Notes under the pieces: generated by a model
Databases searched by the model: none
The model's input: only the letters and a program-made list of their open reading frames with translations
Told to the model about the DNA's origin: nothing
Shown here: positions 36,444 to 45,859 of the stretch, in pieces
Layout: each line of letters opens with the position of its first letter
How positions within the stretch are numbered: position 1 is the first letter of the stretch
Program-made: the position numbers and the translations under genes
DNA from: an uncultured bacterium
GTDB taxonomy: Bacteria; Pseudomonadota; Gammaproteobacteria; Burkholderiales; Burkholderiaceae_E
Direction of reading: 5' to 3'
Length of the DNA stretch: 64,000 nt
Assembly (NCBI GenBank): GCA_903907905.1
Contig: CAIVPX010000052.1
Location: 1-64,000, forward strand

Positions 36444-37751
36444 TCAGTCCTGATCCGCAGCGCCAGGGTGCCCAAGCGCCCGCATTCGACCTCGCTGCAA
36501 ATCGATGCCTCGCAGCAAGACCAGGCCCGCCAGGAAGAACGCGCCGGTGAGAAGCATCGCGAGGCGATGCTGGCCGCCGCTTAGCCAGGTCACCAGCCCG
36601 TAGGTGAGCGGACCGACGATCGCGGCCACGCGCACGGCGAGCGTCCATAGTCCGAAGAATTCACCCAGCCGGTTTGAGGGCGCCAGCAGCCCCACCATCG
36701 CCCGCGCACCCGACTGACTTGCGCCCATGCAGAGCCCAGCGAGAAGCCCCGCGAACCAGAAACTGAACAGCGACTGACCCAGGCCGGCAATCAGCGTCAT
36801 CGCCAGCCAGCCAAGCAGCGTCACGGCCAGGCAGCGTTTATGCCCGAAGCGATCCTGGGCTACACCAAAACCGAAAGCGCCGACGGCCGCAGCGATGTTG
36901 ACCACAAAGACCAGCAGCATGGTGTCGGTCTGCGCGAAACCCATCGCCTGCTCGGCGTAGACCGCCGCCAGGGAGATGACCACTGCGATGCCCGCCTGGT
37001 AGCAAGCTGTACAGACCAGGAGTCGTCGAAGATCGACGTAGCGCTGCGCATCCCGCCAGCTTCGCAGCAGGCTGCGCCAGGCCGTGACCAGCCGCTCGGG
37101 CTCAGCCCGCGCACCATCGCCAACCTGGTCGGATGTCCGGTCCCTCAGCCAAAAAAAACTCGGCAGCGCAGCCACGAGGAAGACCACTGCGGTGAGCAGC
37201 ATGGTCTGCGGAACCGCCTCCACCGCAGACGAACCGCGCTGCTCCGCCCCCAACACCCAGAACAGTGCGAGTCCGAGTGTGAGCATGCCGCCAAAGTAAC
37301 CAAGCCCCCACCCCCATCCCGAGAGCTTGCCCATCGCCTCAGGCTCGGCCAGGTCGGGTAGAAACGAGGCAATCACCGATTCACCGATCGAATAGAACAG
37401 GTTGGAGAGCACGATCAAGACGATGGCCAGGGCCATCGTACCCGGCCCGGTCATCGCCAGCATCGCGGTCACCCCCACACAGGCGATGGTGCTTGCGGCC
37501 AGCAGCCGCTTGCGCCCACGCTGACGATCGGCCCAGGCGCCCAGCACCGGGGCCAGTACGATCACCAGCAGGCTGGACAGCGCCAGCGCGCCCGTCCACG
37601 CAAGCGTCGCCCATGAGGCCGCGCCGGCGACGACGCTCACAAAGTAGGCGTTGAAGACCGCAGTCAGGACAACCGTTGTGTACCCGGAGTTGGCGAAGTC
37701 ATACATCGCCCATCCGATGAGCTCGAGGCGGCCGACGCCGGGTTTGCGCAC
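36444..37751 (-). CDS. MFS transporter, Atg22/UMF1-like
   Basis: This 435-residue protein has 12 predicted transmembrane segments. The N-terminus ELIGWAMYDFANSGYTTVVLTAVFNAYFV is the signature of the UMF1/Atg22-like MFS group. The loop motif ADRQRGRKRLL follows helix 2. It begins with GTG one base after the prpE stop, so it is coupled to prpE. In yeast Atg22 exports amino acids from the vacuole; bacterial members have unknown substrates. Its link to prpE may point to a short organic acid, but that is only positional. Confidence 0.82.
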   Translation of the reverse strand: MRKPGVGRLELIGWAMYDFANSGYTTVVLTAVFNAYFVSVVAGAASWATLAWTGALALSSLLVIVLAPVLGAWADRQRGRKRLLAASTIACVGVTAMLAMTGPGTMALAIVLIVLSNLFYSIGESVIASFLPDLAEPEAMGKLSGWGWGLGYFGGMLTLGLALFWVLGAEQRGSSAVEAVPQTMLLTAVVFLVAALPSFFWLRDRTSDQVGDGARAEPERLVTAWRSLLRSWRDAQRYVDLRRLLVCTACYQAGIAVVISLAAVYAEQAMGFAQTDTMLLVFVVNIAAAVGAFGFGVAQDRFGHKRCLAVTLLGWLAMTLIAGLGQSLFSFWFAGLLAGLCMGASQSGARAMVGLLAPSNRLGEFFGLWTLAVRVAAIVGPLTYGLVTWLSGGQHRLAMLLTGAFFLAGLVLLRGIDLQRGRMRALGHPGAADQD

Positions 37752-37752
37752 C

Positions 37753-39672
37753 TCAGCGCTTGCCCGTCACCCCACGTACCTGCTCGAGCGCGGACGGATC
37801 GTCAATGGTGGTGAGGTCACCTGGATCACGCCCCTCGCATACGGCCTGGATCGTGCGCCGCAGCACCTTGCCCGAGCGGGTCTTGGGCAGACCGTTCACA
37901 AAGAACACCCGAGCCGGACGCGCCACCGCGCCCAACTGCCGATCGACCACTGCCATGATGTCGCCCTCAAGCGCCATCGCGGACTCGGGTGAGGAGGCCA
38001 TCCCGGAATCCTTCAGCACCGTAAACGCCATCGCGACCTGCCCCTTGAGCGTATCGGCCACACCCACCACCGCGCATTCAGCCACAGCCGGGTGGCTGGA
38101 GATGGACTCCTCGATCTCGCGAGTACCCAGGCGATGACCGGCGACATTGATGACATCGTCGGTGCGCCCGAGAATGAAGTAGTAGCCATCCGCATCACGG
38201 ATGCCCCAGTCGAAGGTCGAATACGCAAGTTTGCCGGGAATGCTGGAAAAGTAAGTGTTGACGAATCGCACGTCGTCGCCCCACACGGTCTGCATGCAGC
38301 CCGGTGGCAGCGGTGGCACGATGGCGACCACGCCTTTTTCGTTGGCGCCGAGCTCCTCGCCTGTCTGCTCATGGAGCAGTTTCAGATCGTAGCCATACAT
38401 CGGCATGCCCGGGCTGCCAAAGCGAGTGGGGGTTTTCTCGATGCCGTGGGCGACCGTGAGGATCGGCCAGCCCGTTTCGGTCTGCCAATAGTTGTCAAGG
38501 ATCGGACGGCCAAGACCCTCCGAGATCCAGCGGGCCGTCGGCTCGTCCAACGGCTCACCGGCCAGAAACAGCGCACGAAGCGAGCGGGTGTCGTACCGGG
38601 TCAGCCAGGAGGGATCTTGCTTCTTCAGCACCCGCACCGCTGTGGGCGCAGAAAACATGACTGTGACCCGGTACTTCTCGACCAGCCGCCAGAGGATGCC
38701 CGCATCGGGCCGGATCGGAAGACCTTCGTACAGGATGGTCGCCATGCCGGCGATCAGAGGGCCATAGATAATGTAGGAGTGCCCGACCACCCAACCGATG
38801 TCAGAGGTGCAGAAATAGGTCTCACCGGGATTACCGCAGAAAATGTGGCGCATCGACGCCGCGAGTGCGACGGCATAGCCGCCCACATCGCGCTGGACGC
38901 CCTTGGGACGGCCCGTCGTCCCGGAGGTATACAGCGTGTAGGAAACCTCATTGGACTCGAGCCAGGTGACCGGCACCTCCGCCTCGAAAAAACGCTCTCG
39001 AAGCGCAGCGTAGTCATGGTCGCGCCCAGGTACCCGTTCAAGCGGGGCCAGCCCCCGGTTGACCATGAGCACGGCAGCGGGCTTGCTGGAGGCCAAGGCA
39101 ATGCCCTCGTCCAGCAGTCCCTTGTAGGGCACGACCTTACCGCCGCGTGATCCCGCATCCGCACTGATGATGAGCTTTGGCGAGGCGTCGTCAATTCTCG
39201 AGGCAAGGCTGTGGGATGCGAAACCACCAAACACCACCGAATGAATCGCACCGATCCGCGCGCAGGCGAGCATCGCAAAAGCCGCCTCGGGAATCATCGG
39301 CATGTAGATAAGCACCCGATCTCCGCGTACCACCCCCAAGGACTGGATGATCGCCGCCATCCGGACCACCTCGCGATGGAGTTGGGCAAAGGTGTAGGTT
39401 CGCTCCTGATCGGTTTCGGTGGACACGAAGATCAGGGCAGGTTGATTGGCCTGAGTCGAAAGGTGCCGATCAACCGCGTTGTGGCAAAGATTGGTCTCGC
39501 CACCCAAAAACCAGCGGGCAAAGGGGGGCTTGCTGTAGTCGAGCACCTGATCGAAGGGCCGGTGCCAGTCGATTAACCCGGCCTGCTCGCGCCAGAAGCC
39601 TTCGCGGTCTTCAATCGAGCGGCGATGGAAATCGGCCAGGGTCGAACTCGATGAATTAGCGACTGCTGTCAT
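37753..39672 (-). CDS. prpE: Propionyl-CoA synthetase
   Basis: The start at 39672, with GGAG upstream, gives 639 residues. Motifs are YTLYTSGTTGRPKGV, DNYWQTETGWPIL and GRTDDVINVAGHRLGT. NYWQTETGWPI and the CTSDIGWVVGHSYIIYGPL region fit PrpE, whose active site takes propionate in preference to acetate. The modification Lys is in [13 protein letters not shown]. It shares overall structure with the Acs at 28172-30154 but is a distinct paralogue. No prpB, prpC or methylcitrate genes are in the window. The Atg22-like gene follows directly. Confidence 0.88.
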   Translation of the reverse strand: MTAVANSSSSTLADFHRRSIEDREGFWREQAGLIDWHRPFDQVLDYSKPPFARWFLGGETNLCHNAVDRHLSTQANQPALIFVSTETDQERTYTFAQLHREVVRMAAIIQSLGVVRGDRVLIYMPMIPEAAFAMLACARIGAIHSVVFGGFASHSLASRIDDASPKLIISADAGSRGGKVVPYKGLLDEGIALASSKPAAVLMVNRGLAPLERVPGRDHDYAALRERFFEAEVPVTWLESNEVSYTLYTSGTTGRPKGVQRDVGGYAVALAASMRHIFCGNPGETYFCTSDIGWVVGHSYIIYGPLIAGMATILYEGLPIRPDAGILWRLVEKYRVTVMFSAPTAVRVLKKQDPSWLTRYDTRSLRALFLAGEPLDEPTARWISEGLGRPILDNYWQTETGWPILTVAHGIEKTPTRFGSPGMPMYGYDLKLLHEQTGEELGANEKGVVAIVPPLPPGCMQTVWGDDVRFVNTYFSSIPGKLAYSTFDWGIRDADGYYFILGRTDDVINVAGHRLGTREIEESISSHPAVAECAVVGVADTLKGQVAMAFTVLKDSGMASSPESAMALEGDIMAVVDRQLGAVARPARVFFVNGLPKTRSGKVLRRTIQAVCEGRDPGDLTTIDDPSALEQVRGVTGKR

Positions 39673-39869
39673 GGTCAACTCCGTATCGGTAGGGGCGCCC
39701 GCCACGTCCGCCGTTGCAAAAGCCCCGGGCGGCAACGACGGGCGGTTATCACGCCGCATTTTACGCGCGCGCTGATTAGGTCCCGTCAGGCCCTCGCACC
39801 GCGGGCAAGGCCGGGGAACGGGACACTCGACGCCGGCGCGCCCTTCCTTGATCTGTATCAATCATCATT

Positions 39870-39898
39870 TTGCGACTGATTCTTATTCGCATTAAGCT
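39870..39898 (+). promoter_or_regulatory. Putative promoter with embedded Fur box
   Basis: TTGCGA (39870-39875) and TAAGCT (39893-39898) are separated by 17 bases. The 19 bases at 39872-39890 match the Fur consensus at about 11 positions and have GCGA/TCGC ends. Fur bound here would block the polymerase, as expected for the iron-binding protein gene that follows. Confidence 0.5.
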
Positions 39899-39944
39899 AC
39901 GGCTCCATGCAACGCTATCGATACCATCAACAAGGACGCCTGCC

Positions 39945-40997
39945 GTGATCCCAAGCGCCCGCCGCCTCCGCTGGTTCTGCGCGACCGCCCTGAGCGTGCT
40001 GCTCGCCCCGTTGGCTGTGCACGCCCAGGGTACCGTTCTCAATCTTTACTCGGCCAGGCACTACCAAACCGACGAAGCGCTCTATGCGAACTTCACCAGG
40101 CAGACCGGAATTCGTATCAACCGCATTGAAGCGGGCGATGAAGCCCTGCTCGAGCGCTTGCGCGCAGAGGGCCGCTCCAGCCCCGCCGACGTACTGCTGT
40201 TGGTGGATGCGGCCCGCCTATGGAAGGCTCAGCAGGAGGGGCTGTTCGAACCGGTCAAATCGGACTGGCTGGCATCACGCATCCCGCCGAATCTGCGAGC
40301 TTCGACCGAATCAGGCGCAATGGCCTGGGTTGGCATCTCGACACGGGCTCGCGTGATCATCTACAACCGGGAGCGACTGGGCCCGATTGAACTCGGCAGC
40401 TACCAGGATCTGGCTCGCCCCGAATTGAAAGGCAAGGTCTGCACCCGCTCGGGCGCGCATCCCTACATGCTGTCGCTCATCGCGTCCATCACCGCCCATG
40501 AAGGCGAACAAAAGGCGACGGCCTGGGCAAGAGGCGTGGTGTCGAATTTCGCCCGGCCGCCGCGCGGCGGTGACACCGACCAGATTCGCGCGGTCGCCTC
40601 GGGGGAGTGCGTGGTGGCACTGACCAACACCTACTACCTCGTTCGGTTTCTGCAGTCAGACAAGCCCCAGGAACGCGAAGCGGCAGCCCGGATCGCCGTG
40701 GTCTGGCCCGACCAGCAGGGCCACGGCACCCACCTCAACGTGACAGGCGGGGGCATGCTGCGCTACGCGCGCAACCGCGACGCGGCGCAGCGATTCCTGG
40801 AGTACCTGGCCAGCGATGAGGCGCAGGTGTACCTCGCCGACGGCAACAACGAGTGGCCAGCGGTTCCGGGTGTCACCACCCGGAACCAGGCACTCGCTGC
40901 ACTGGGGAGCTTCAAGGCAGATTCCCTGAGCGTGGAGGCGCTGGGACGCGCCCAGCCCATCGCCGCACGGATCATTGACCGGGTTGGGTGGCGCTGA
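39945..40997 (+). CDS. Periplasmic iron(III)-binding protein (FbpA/FutA-like)
   Basis: A GTG at 39945 with AAGGA upstream gives 350 residues and a clean signal peptide (LRWFCATALSVLLAPLAVHA). The mature protein begins QGTVLNLYSARHYQTDEALY. NTYYLVRF carries the paired Tyr that bind ferric iron in this family, and VTGGGMLRYARNRDAAQRFLEYLASDEAQ is typical of the C-terminal half. The putative Fur site just upstream supports iron regulation. No permease or ATPase gene (fbpB, fbpC) is adjacent, so it is an orphan binding protein here. Confidence 0.88.
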   Translation: MIPSARRLRWFCATALSVLLAPLAVHAQGTVLNLYSARHYQTDEALYANFTRQTGIRINRIEAGDEALLERLRAEGRSSPADVLLLVDAARLWKAQQEGLFEPVKSDWLASRIPPNLRASTESGAMAWVGISTRARVIIYNRERLGPIELGSYQDLARPELKGKVCTRSGAHPYMLSLIASITAHEGEQKATAWARGVVSNFARPPRGGDTDQIRAVASGECVVALTNTYYLVRFLQSDKPQEREAAARIAVVWPDQQGHGTHLNVTGGGMLRYARNRDAAQRFLEYLASDEAQVYLADGNNEWPAVPGVTTRNQALAALGSFKADSLSVEALGRAQPIAARIIDRVGWR

Positions 40998-41076
40998 GCG
41001 CTGAACAAGGCGCACTGACCGCTACCCACTGCCCGATGACGGCACCCCCCAGGACGGGGGCACCGTGTGCAAGGCG

Positions 41077-41430
41077 CTACTTGAGTGCCGCGATCACCTT
41101 GATCTCAACCTTGTACTCGGGGCGAGCCAGTCGGGCCTCAACCGTGGCACGCGCCGGCGTGTGACCCTGCGGCACCCAGGCGTCCCAGACGGCGTTCATC
41201 GCGCCGAACAGGCTGATATCGCTGAGAAAAATTTGCACCTGCAGCATGCGGGTCTTGTCTGTACCCGCCTCGGCCAGCAGACCGTCGATGGCAGCCAGAA
41301 CCTCTGCCGTCTGACCCGAGATGTCCTTGCTCGGATCATCAGCCACCTGCCCAGCCAGATAGACCACCCCGTTGTGAATGGCGGCTTCGCACATGCGCTT
41401 GCCGACGTGAAGGCGTTGGATATCACTCAT
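41077..41430 (-). CDS. RidA-family protein
   Basis: The ATG at 41430, following AGGAG, gives 117 residues, about the size of RidA. YLAGQVADD and the GQTAEVLAAIDGLLAEAG helix match the family. ARATVEARLA contains the Arg that positions the imine substrate in RidA. RidA enzymes hydrolyse reactive enamines and imines from PLP enzymes. It overlaps the upstream hydrolase stop (TGATG), so the two are translationally coupled. The RidA subgroup and partner substrate are not determined. Confidence 0.82.
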   Translation of the reverse strand: MSDIQRLHVGKRMCEAAIHNGVVYLAGQVADDPSKDISGQTAEVLAAIDGLLAEAGTDKTRMLQVQIFLSDISLFGAMNAVWDAWVPQGHTPARATVEARLARPEYKVEIKVIAALK

Positions 41431-42296
41431 CAAAGACACTCCTCAAGAAAACCTTCGACCACGGCGATCTGATTCGCCGGAATGAGACTGGGGGCGTGCC
41501 CCACCCCCTCAAATTCGACGGTATGGGCCCGCGGGCCCCTACGACCCATTTCCTCCGAGACCTCACGAGGCAGGAGATCTGACTGCGCCCCGCGAAGAAC
41601 CAGGCTCGGGCAACCGATCGCGTCATACACACCCCAAAGCGAGAGGCCCGGCTGACCAGCCAGCGCCGCAAAGGGTTCGGCAATGCGTGGATCGTAATGT
41701 ACGCGCCACACCGACCCGTCCTGCACCCAGTAGTGTCGCGCAAGCATGTCCCACCCGGCGTCGTCGTGGGGGCCGAAGCCCGCCGCGATCTGCTTGGTGT
41801 AGGCCAGACAATCCGCATAAGTACGGAAACTGGGAGCCTTGCCGACGTAGTCACCAATTCGCGCCAAACCCTCGGCACTAAGTACCGGCCCGACATCGTT
41901 GAGAACCAGGGCGGCAATGGGGTTCCCCTTCAGGGCAGCGAGCCCCATGCCGATGAGGCCGCCCATCGAGGTGCCCACCCACCCGACACGCTCGACATCG
42001 AGCCGCGCAATGAGGGCGACGCAGTCAGACACATACTGCGGCACGCCGTACAGGGCAGAATTGGCCAGACGCTCCGATTGGCCTCGGCCTGCCATGTCGG
42101 GGCAAATGACCCGATAGCGCTTGGACAAACTATTCGCCAGGGCGTCAAAGTCGCGCCCGTTGCGGGTCAGGCCATGGACGCATACGACCGTCGGGCGGCC
42201 GGCTGCGTGGGCCGCAGCGCCCCACTCCCAATAATCGATGCGATGCAGGCCCGCGCTGCTCGCACAGGTGAGATGGCGCAACTGAGGATCATTCAT
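41430..42296 (-). CDS. Alpha/beta-fold hydrolase
   Basis: The ATG at 42296, with AGGA upstream, gives 288 residues. The oxyanion segment is VVCVHGLTRNGRDFD, the nucleophile elbow is WVGTSMGGLIG (Ser), and the late His is in GVGHAPSLI. These are standard for this superfamily. The next gene, ridA-like, begins inside the stop (TGATG). The divergent 3-hydroxybutyrate dehydrogenase starts 61 bases away. A role in ester or hydroxyacid metabolism is plausible, but the substrate is unknown. Confidence 0.82.
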   Translation of the reverse strand: MNDPQLRHLTCASSAGLHRIDYWEWGAAAHAAGRPTVVCVHGLTRNGRDFDALANSLSKRYRVICPDMAGRGQSERLANSALYGVPQYVSDCVALIARLDVERVGWVGTSMGGLIGMGLAALKGNPIAALVLNDVGPVLSAEGLARIGDYVGKAPSFRTYADCLAYTKQIAAGFGPHDDAGWDMLARHYWVQDGSVWRVHYDPRIAEPFAALAGQPGLSLWGVYDAIGCPSLVLRGAQSDLLPREVSEEMGRRGPRAHTVEFEGVGHAPSLIPANQIAVVEGFLEECL

Positions 42297-42357
42297 TCGG
42301 CACTTTCCTGCGGTCAATCAGGACATACAATGCTGACCGATTTTACAGGGGGTCATC

Positions 42358-43140
42358 ATGCTCAAGGGAAAACTGGCTCTGGTCACAGGTTCGACCAGCG
42401 GAATTGGCCTGGGAATCGCGGAGGCGCTCGCCAGCCAGGGCGCCAACATCGTGCTCAACGGGTTCGGTGACCCGGCCGACATCGAGCGGCTGCGCAAAAC
42501 CGTGTCGAGCCAGCACGGCGTCAACGTGCACTACGAAGCGGCCGACCTGACGAAGACCGAAGAAATCGAGGCGCTGATTGCCCGCATTGTGGCCAGCCAT
42601 GGCAGCGTGGACATCCTGGTGAACAACGCCGGCATTCAGCATGTCGCGCCGGTCGAGCGTTTTTCTGCAGAGCGCTGGGACGCCGTGATCGCGCTCAACC
42701 TGTCTTCGGCCTTTCACGCCACGCGCTGCGTCATTCCGGGAATGCGCGCACGCAACTGGGGCCGGATCATCAATATCGCCTCCGCCCACGGTCTCGTCGC
42801 CTCGGCCGAGAAGGCCGCCTACGTCGCTGCCAAACACGGTATCGTCGGCCTGACCAAGGTGGTGGCCCTCGAGACTGCCACCACGGGCATTACCTGCAAC
42901 GCCATCTGCCCGGGGTGGGTCCTGACGGCCCTGGTGCAGAAGCAGATCGATGCCCGTGCGGCCCAGGGAGGGATCACGGTTGAGCAGGCCAAAGTGGCCT
43001 TGCTATCAGAGAAGCAGCCGAGCCATGAGTTCGTCACCACCGAGCAGATTGGCGAGATGGCCGTTTTCCTCTGCTCGCCCGCGGCCAATCAGGTTCGCGG
43101 CGCGGCCTGGGCCATCGACGGGGGATGGACTGCGCAGTAA
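42358..43140 (+). CDS. hbdH: D-3-hydroxybutyrate dehydrogenase
   Basis: This 260-residue short-chain dehydrogenase has TGSTSGIGLGIAEALA (NAD loop), NNAGIQHVAPVE, and the catalytic Ser142, Tyr155 and Lys159 arrangement in NIASAHGLVASAEKAAYVAAKHG. The distinctive features are GIQHVAPVE and PGWVLTALVQKQID, typical of 3-hydroxybutyrate dehydrogenase. It oxidises 3-hydroxybutyrate to acetoacetate, as in PHB turnover. The possible -10 TACAAT lies at 42326-42331, about 27 bases upstream of the ATG. Its 3' end overlaps the antisense end of comEC by 107 bases. PHB synthase genes are not in the window. Confidence 0.94.
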   Translation: MLKGKLALVTGSTSGIGLGIAEALASQGANIVLNGFGDPADIERLRKTVSSQHGVNVHYEAADLTKTEEIEALIARIVASHGSVDILVNNAGIQHVAPVERFSAERWDAVIALNLSSAFHATRCVIPGMRARNWGRIINIASAHGLVASAEKAAYVAAKHGIVGLTKVVALETATTGITCNAICPGWVLTALVQKQIDARAAQGGITVEQAKVALLSEKQPSHEFVTTEQIGEMAVFLCSPAANQVRGAAWAIDGGWTAQ

Positions 43141-45742
43141 TACCTCGCGCATCACGCGAGCGTCGGGGCCGGATCGGCGCCGACCTCGCAGTGTTGGTTT
43201 CGATCGGCGCAGGCTCGGCCTCACCGACGCGCACGCGCCAGTATCGACGGTCTTCGTCGCGACTGCGTCGTGTGACAGGGGCCTGCCCGGGGCGCAGCAG
43301 CACCTCGATCAGACCGTGGTGGTCGCTTCGGAGAATCTCGATTCCCGACTGCTGATAGCGGGCGAGTACCCGGGGTCCCGGGTGCCGAAACCGATTGCGA
43401 TACCCCAACTGAAAGATGGCCTGGCGAGGCGCCACCGCCGCGAGAAACCCATCGCTTGAGGAGGTATGGCTGCCGTGGTGCGGCACCAGCAGGACATCGG
43501 CGCGCAGCCGATCGCCGAAGCGCGCGACCAGATCGAGTTCCTGCCTCGCCTCAATGTCGCCCGCCAGCAAGACACTGCCTGCTTCCGAGCGGATGTGCAG
43601 CACGCAGCTGCGTGCGTTGGTGGGTGATCGCGCCGCACCGGGGGGCATCTCTTCGCCGGGGTGGACAAACTCAAAACGCACACCCGACCAGTGCCACGTA
43701 TCGCCACGGCGGCAGGGCTGCGCGCCCTGAACCCCCTTTAGTACCGGATGACCCGGCGCAATGGAGGTGAGAACCCGATCGATCCGCATGTTTCGAATGA
43801 GCGAGGCGGCACCCCCCGAGTGATCGATGTCGGCATGCGAAATGACCAGTGCGTCGAGGCGGTCGATGCCGCGCGAGCGCAGCCACGGCACCAGTACCCT
43901 CGCCCCCGCGTCTGAATCATCGCCCCAGGCGGGCCCCGAGTCGTAGAGCAGACGCTGCCCTCGAACCTCAACCAAGGCCGCCATGCCCTGACCCACATCG
44001 ACTGCGGTGAGGCGCAGCGCCCCAGGCCCAAGGGCCGGGGGCGTCTGAAAGAAGAGCGGCAGCAATCCGAACACCCAGGCCGCGCGCAGCGGCACCGGAT
44101 CGGGTTGCAACAACATGGCCACACTCACACCGGCCAAGAGCAAGGCAGGCCAATCGGGACGCGCAAGCACCGTGGTAGCCCCGTGCCAGGCAGACAGCGA
44201 CGCGAGCAGATCGAGCATCAGCGCGGTGGGCCATACGAGCAGCGGCGAGCAGAGGGTGGCGACCTCAGGTACCACTTGCGCCAGCGCAGCCAAGGCCAGG
44301 AGCGCCGGGGTGATGAGGCCGGACACCAGCGGAACCGCCCAGGCGTTGGCCAAGGGGCTGACCAGCGACAGGCTGGAGAAGAACATGGCGCCCAAAGGGA
44401 GCAGCGACAGCGTGGCGGCGACCTGGGTGGTGGCCGACTCGCGAAGCGTCTGTCGGAGGCGGTTCAGGCCCCCTACCCTTTGGCCTGCGATCGACACCTG
44501 ATGCGCACTGCCGTGCAGCACGATCGCCCCGACTGCCGCAAAGGACAGCCAGAAGCCCGCCGCGAGCGGAGCCCAGGGATCGATACACGTCACCACCGCC
44601 GCTGCAAGTGAGAGCACGACACCGATGCTCCGCGAGCGCCCCGCGCCGACCGCCCAAGCCATGGCAGCCAACATCCAGCAGGTGCGTTGCGCCGGAATTC
44701 CCCACCCCGCGAGACCCGAGTAGCCAAACGCAAAGACGAGGGCAACTGCCCACTGAAGCCGCTTGGCCGGCACGCGCTCGAGCAGCCCACTCGATGCAAG
44801 CAGCCTGATTCGAAGCACCCACTTGGCGAGCGCGCCCGCCAGGGCGGCGAGCATCGTGATATGCAGCCCAGAGATGCTCATGAGGTGTCCCACCCCGGTG
44901 CGATTGAAGGTTTCCCAATCCCGCATGCCGATGGCGGACTGGTCGCCGAAGGCCAGCGCAATGAGTACTCCTGCCGCATCGGGGCGTTGCTCCGAGAGAA
45001 CCTGCCTCAGGGCCTGACGTCCACGATCCCGCATCGCTTCGAAGACGGTTTGCAGCGTCCAGCGGTGGTCGTTCAAAAAGACATTGGGTTCGGCTACGCC
45101 CTTGACCGCCCTGACGGAGCCGATCGCAGCGACACCCTCCTCAAGAAGTCGCAACTCGGCATCGAAGGTGCCCGGGTTGAAGCTCGCAAGCGGTTGGCGC
45201 AAGCGCACGTTGAGCTGCCACCGCTCACCCGGGTGCAAGATCGGAGCCCGCACCGCCGCATCATCGTCCAATGCACGCCCGGCAAAATTTCGCGACCAGG
45301 CCAGCCGCAGCCGACGGTCGGCAGGACACAGATCGGTCGTGATCACACACCGCTCAACCCGAAAGCCAAAGCGCACCGAATGGCCGCTTGCCAGCGGCAT
45401 CTCGTCGACATACCCGACCACGACGAAGTCGCGACCCTCCTGAGTCGGCTGGATCCGCTGCTCAAGCGCCCCCTCAGCCCGCCAGGCGCACCAGGCGATT
45501 GCAATCAGCATGAGCCCGGCGTAGCGAAAAATCGCCCCCCGTTTGCCTTGCGGCAGCAGCATGGCCAGCAGCCCTACTAACGCCCATCCGATCTGCCAGC
45601 CAAGGCCAGGCAGCGTCTCGAGCGCGTGCAGTGCTAAGGCCCCCACGACGACGGCCGACGCGAGCGGAGGCATGGCCACCCGGACGCGCCACCAGGGGGC
45701 TGCGCCCGCTGAAGCCATCTTGGGAGTGGTCGGTGCCGGCAT
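43034..45742 (-). CDS. comEC: ComEC/Rec2 DNA-uptake channel
   Basis: This is 902 residues from the ATG at 45742; no clear ribosome site decides between nearby starts. The N-terminal membrane domain is followed by the competence domain with AFGDQSAIGMRDWETFNRTGVGHLMSISGLHITML in recognisable parts. The C-terminal metallo-beta-lactamase-like domain has VDVGQGMAALVEV and SHADIDHSGG. ComEC forms the inner-membrane channel for transforming DNA. The last 35-45 residues are Arg/Pro-rich and run antisense across the end of hbdH, so the true functional end may be earlier. It follows tatD on the same strand after 117 bases. Confidence 0.9.
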   Translation of the reverse strand: MPAPTTPKMASAGAAPWWRVRVAMPPLASAVVVGALALHALETLPGLGWQIGWALVGLLAMLLPQGKRGAIFRYAGLMLIAIAWCAWRAEGALEQRIQPTQEGRDFVVVGYVDEMPLASGHSVRFGFRVERCVITTDLCPADRRLRLAWSRNFAGRALDDDAAVRAPILHPGERWQLNVRLRQPLASFNPGTFDAELRLLEEGVAAIGSVRAVKGVAEPNVFLNDHRWTLQTVFEAMRDRGRQALRQVLSEQRPDAAGVLIALAFGDQSAIGMRDWETFNRTGVGHLMSISGLHITMLAALAGALAKWVLRIRLLASSGLLERVPAKRLQWAVALVFAFGYSGLAGWGIPAQRTCWMLAAMAWAVGAGRSRSIGVVLSLAAAVVTCIDPWAPLAAGFWLSFAAVGAIVLHGSAHQVSIAGQRVGGLNRLRQTLRESATTQVAATLSLLPLGAMFFSSLSLVSPLANAWAVPLVSGLITPALLALAALAQVVPEVATLCSPLLVWPTALMLDLLASLSAWHGATTVLARPDWPALLLAGVSVAMLLQPDPVPLRAAWVFGLLPLFFQTPPALGPGALRLTAVDVGQGMAALVEVRGQRLLYDSGPAWGDDSDAGARVLVPWLRSRGIDRLDALVISHADIDHSGGAASLIRNMRIDRVLTSIAPGHPVLKGVQGAQPCRRGDTWHWSGVRFEFVHPGEEMPPGAARSPTNARSCVLHIRSEAGSVLLAGDIEARQELDLVARFGDRLRADVLLVPHHGSHTSSSDGFLAAVAPRQAIFQLGYRNRFRHPGPRVLARYQQSGIEILRSDHHGLIEVLLRPGQAPVTRRSRDEDRRYWRVRVGEAEPAPIETNTARSAPIRPRRSRDARGITAQSIPRRWPRPRREPDWPRASRGKRPSRQSARW

Positions 45743-45859
45743 CAATCCATCGTGGCCGGCACGGGTCGCCGAAGCGAGGCTCCACTGGGACTGAAGGCCT
45801 AGTACAAAGGTCAGTCTCAGCCGCGAAAAGCTAGCCGAGCCCGAAGGGGTCGGATCCCC

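Noticed and set aside
39870-39944. Longer N-terminal start for the iron-binding protein
   Set aside because: It would place coding sequence over the promoter and Fur site and spoil the signal peptide; the GTG at 39945 has a ribosome site and a clean signal.
41040-41065. C-run and G-run near the iron-binding protein and RidA gene ends
   Set aside because: The arms mismatch inside and no T-run follows, so it is a poor terminator.
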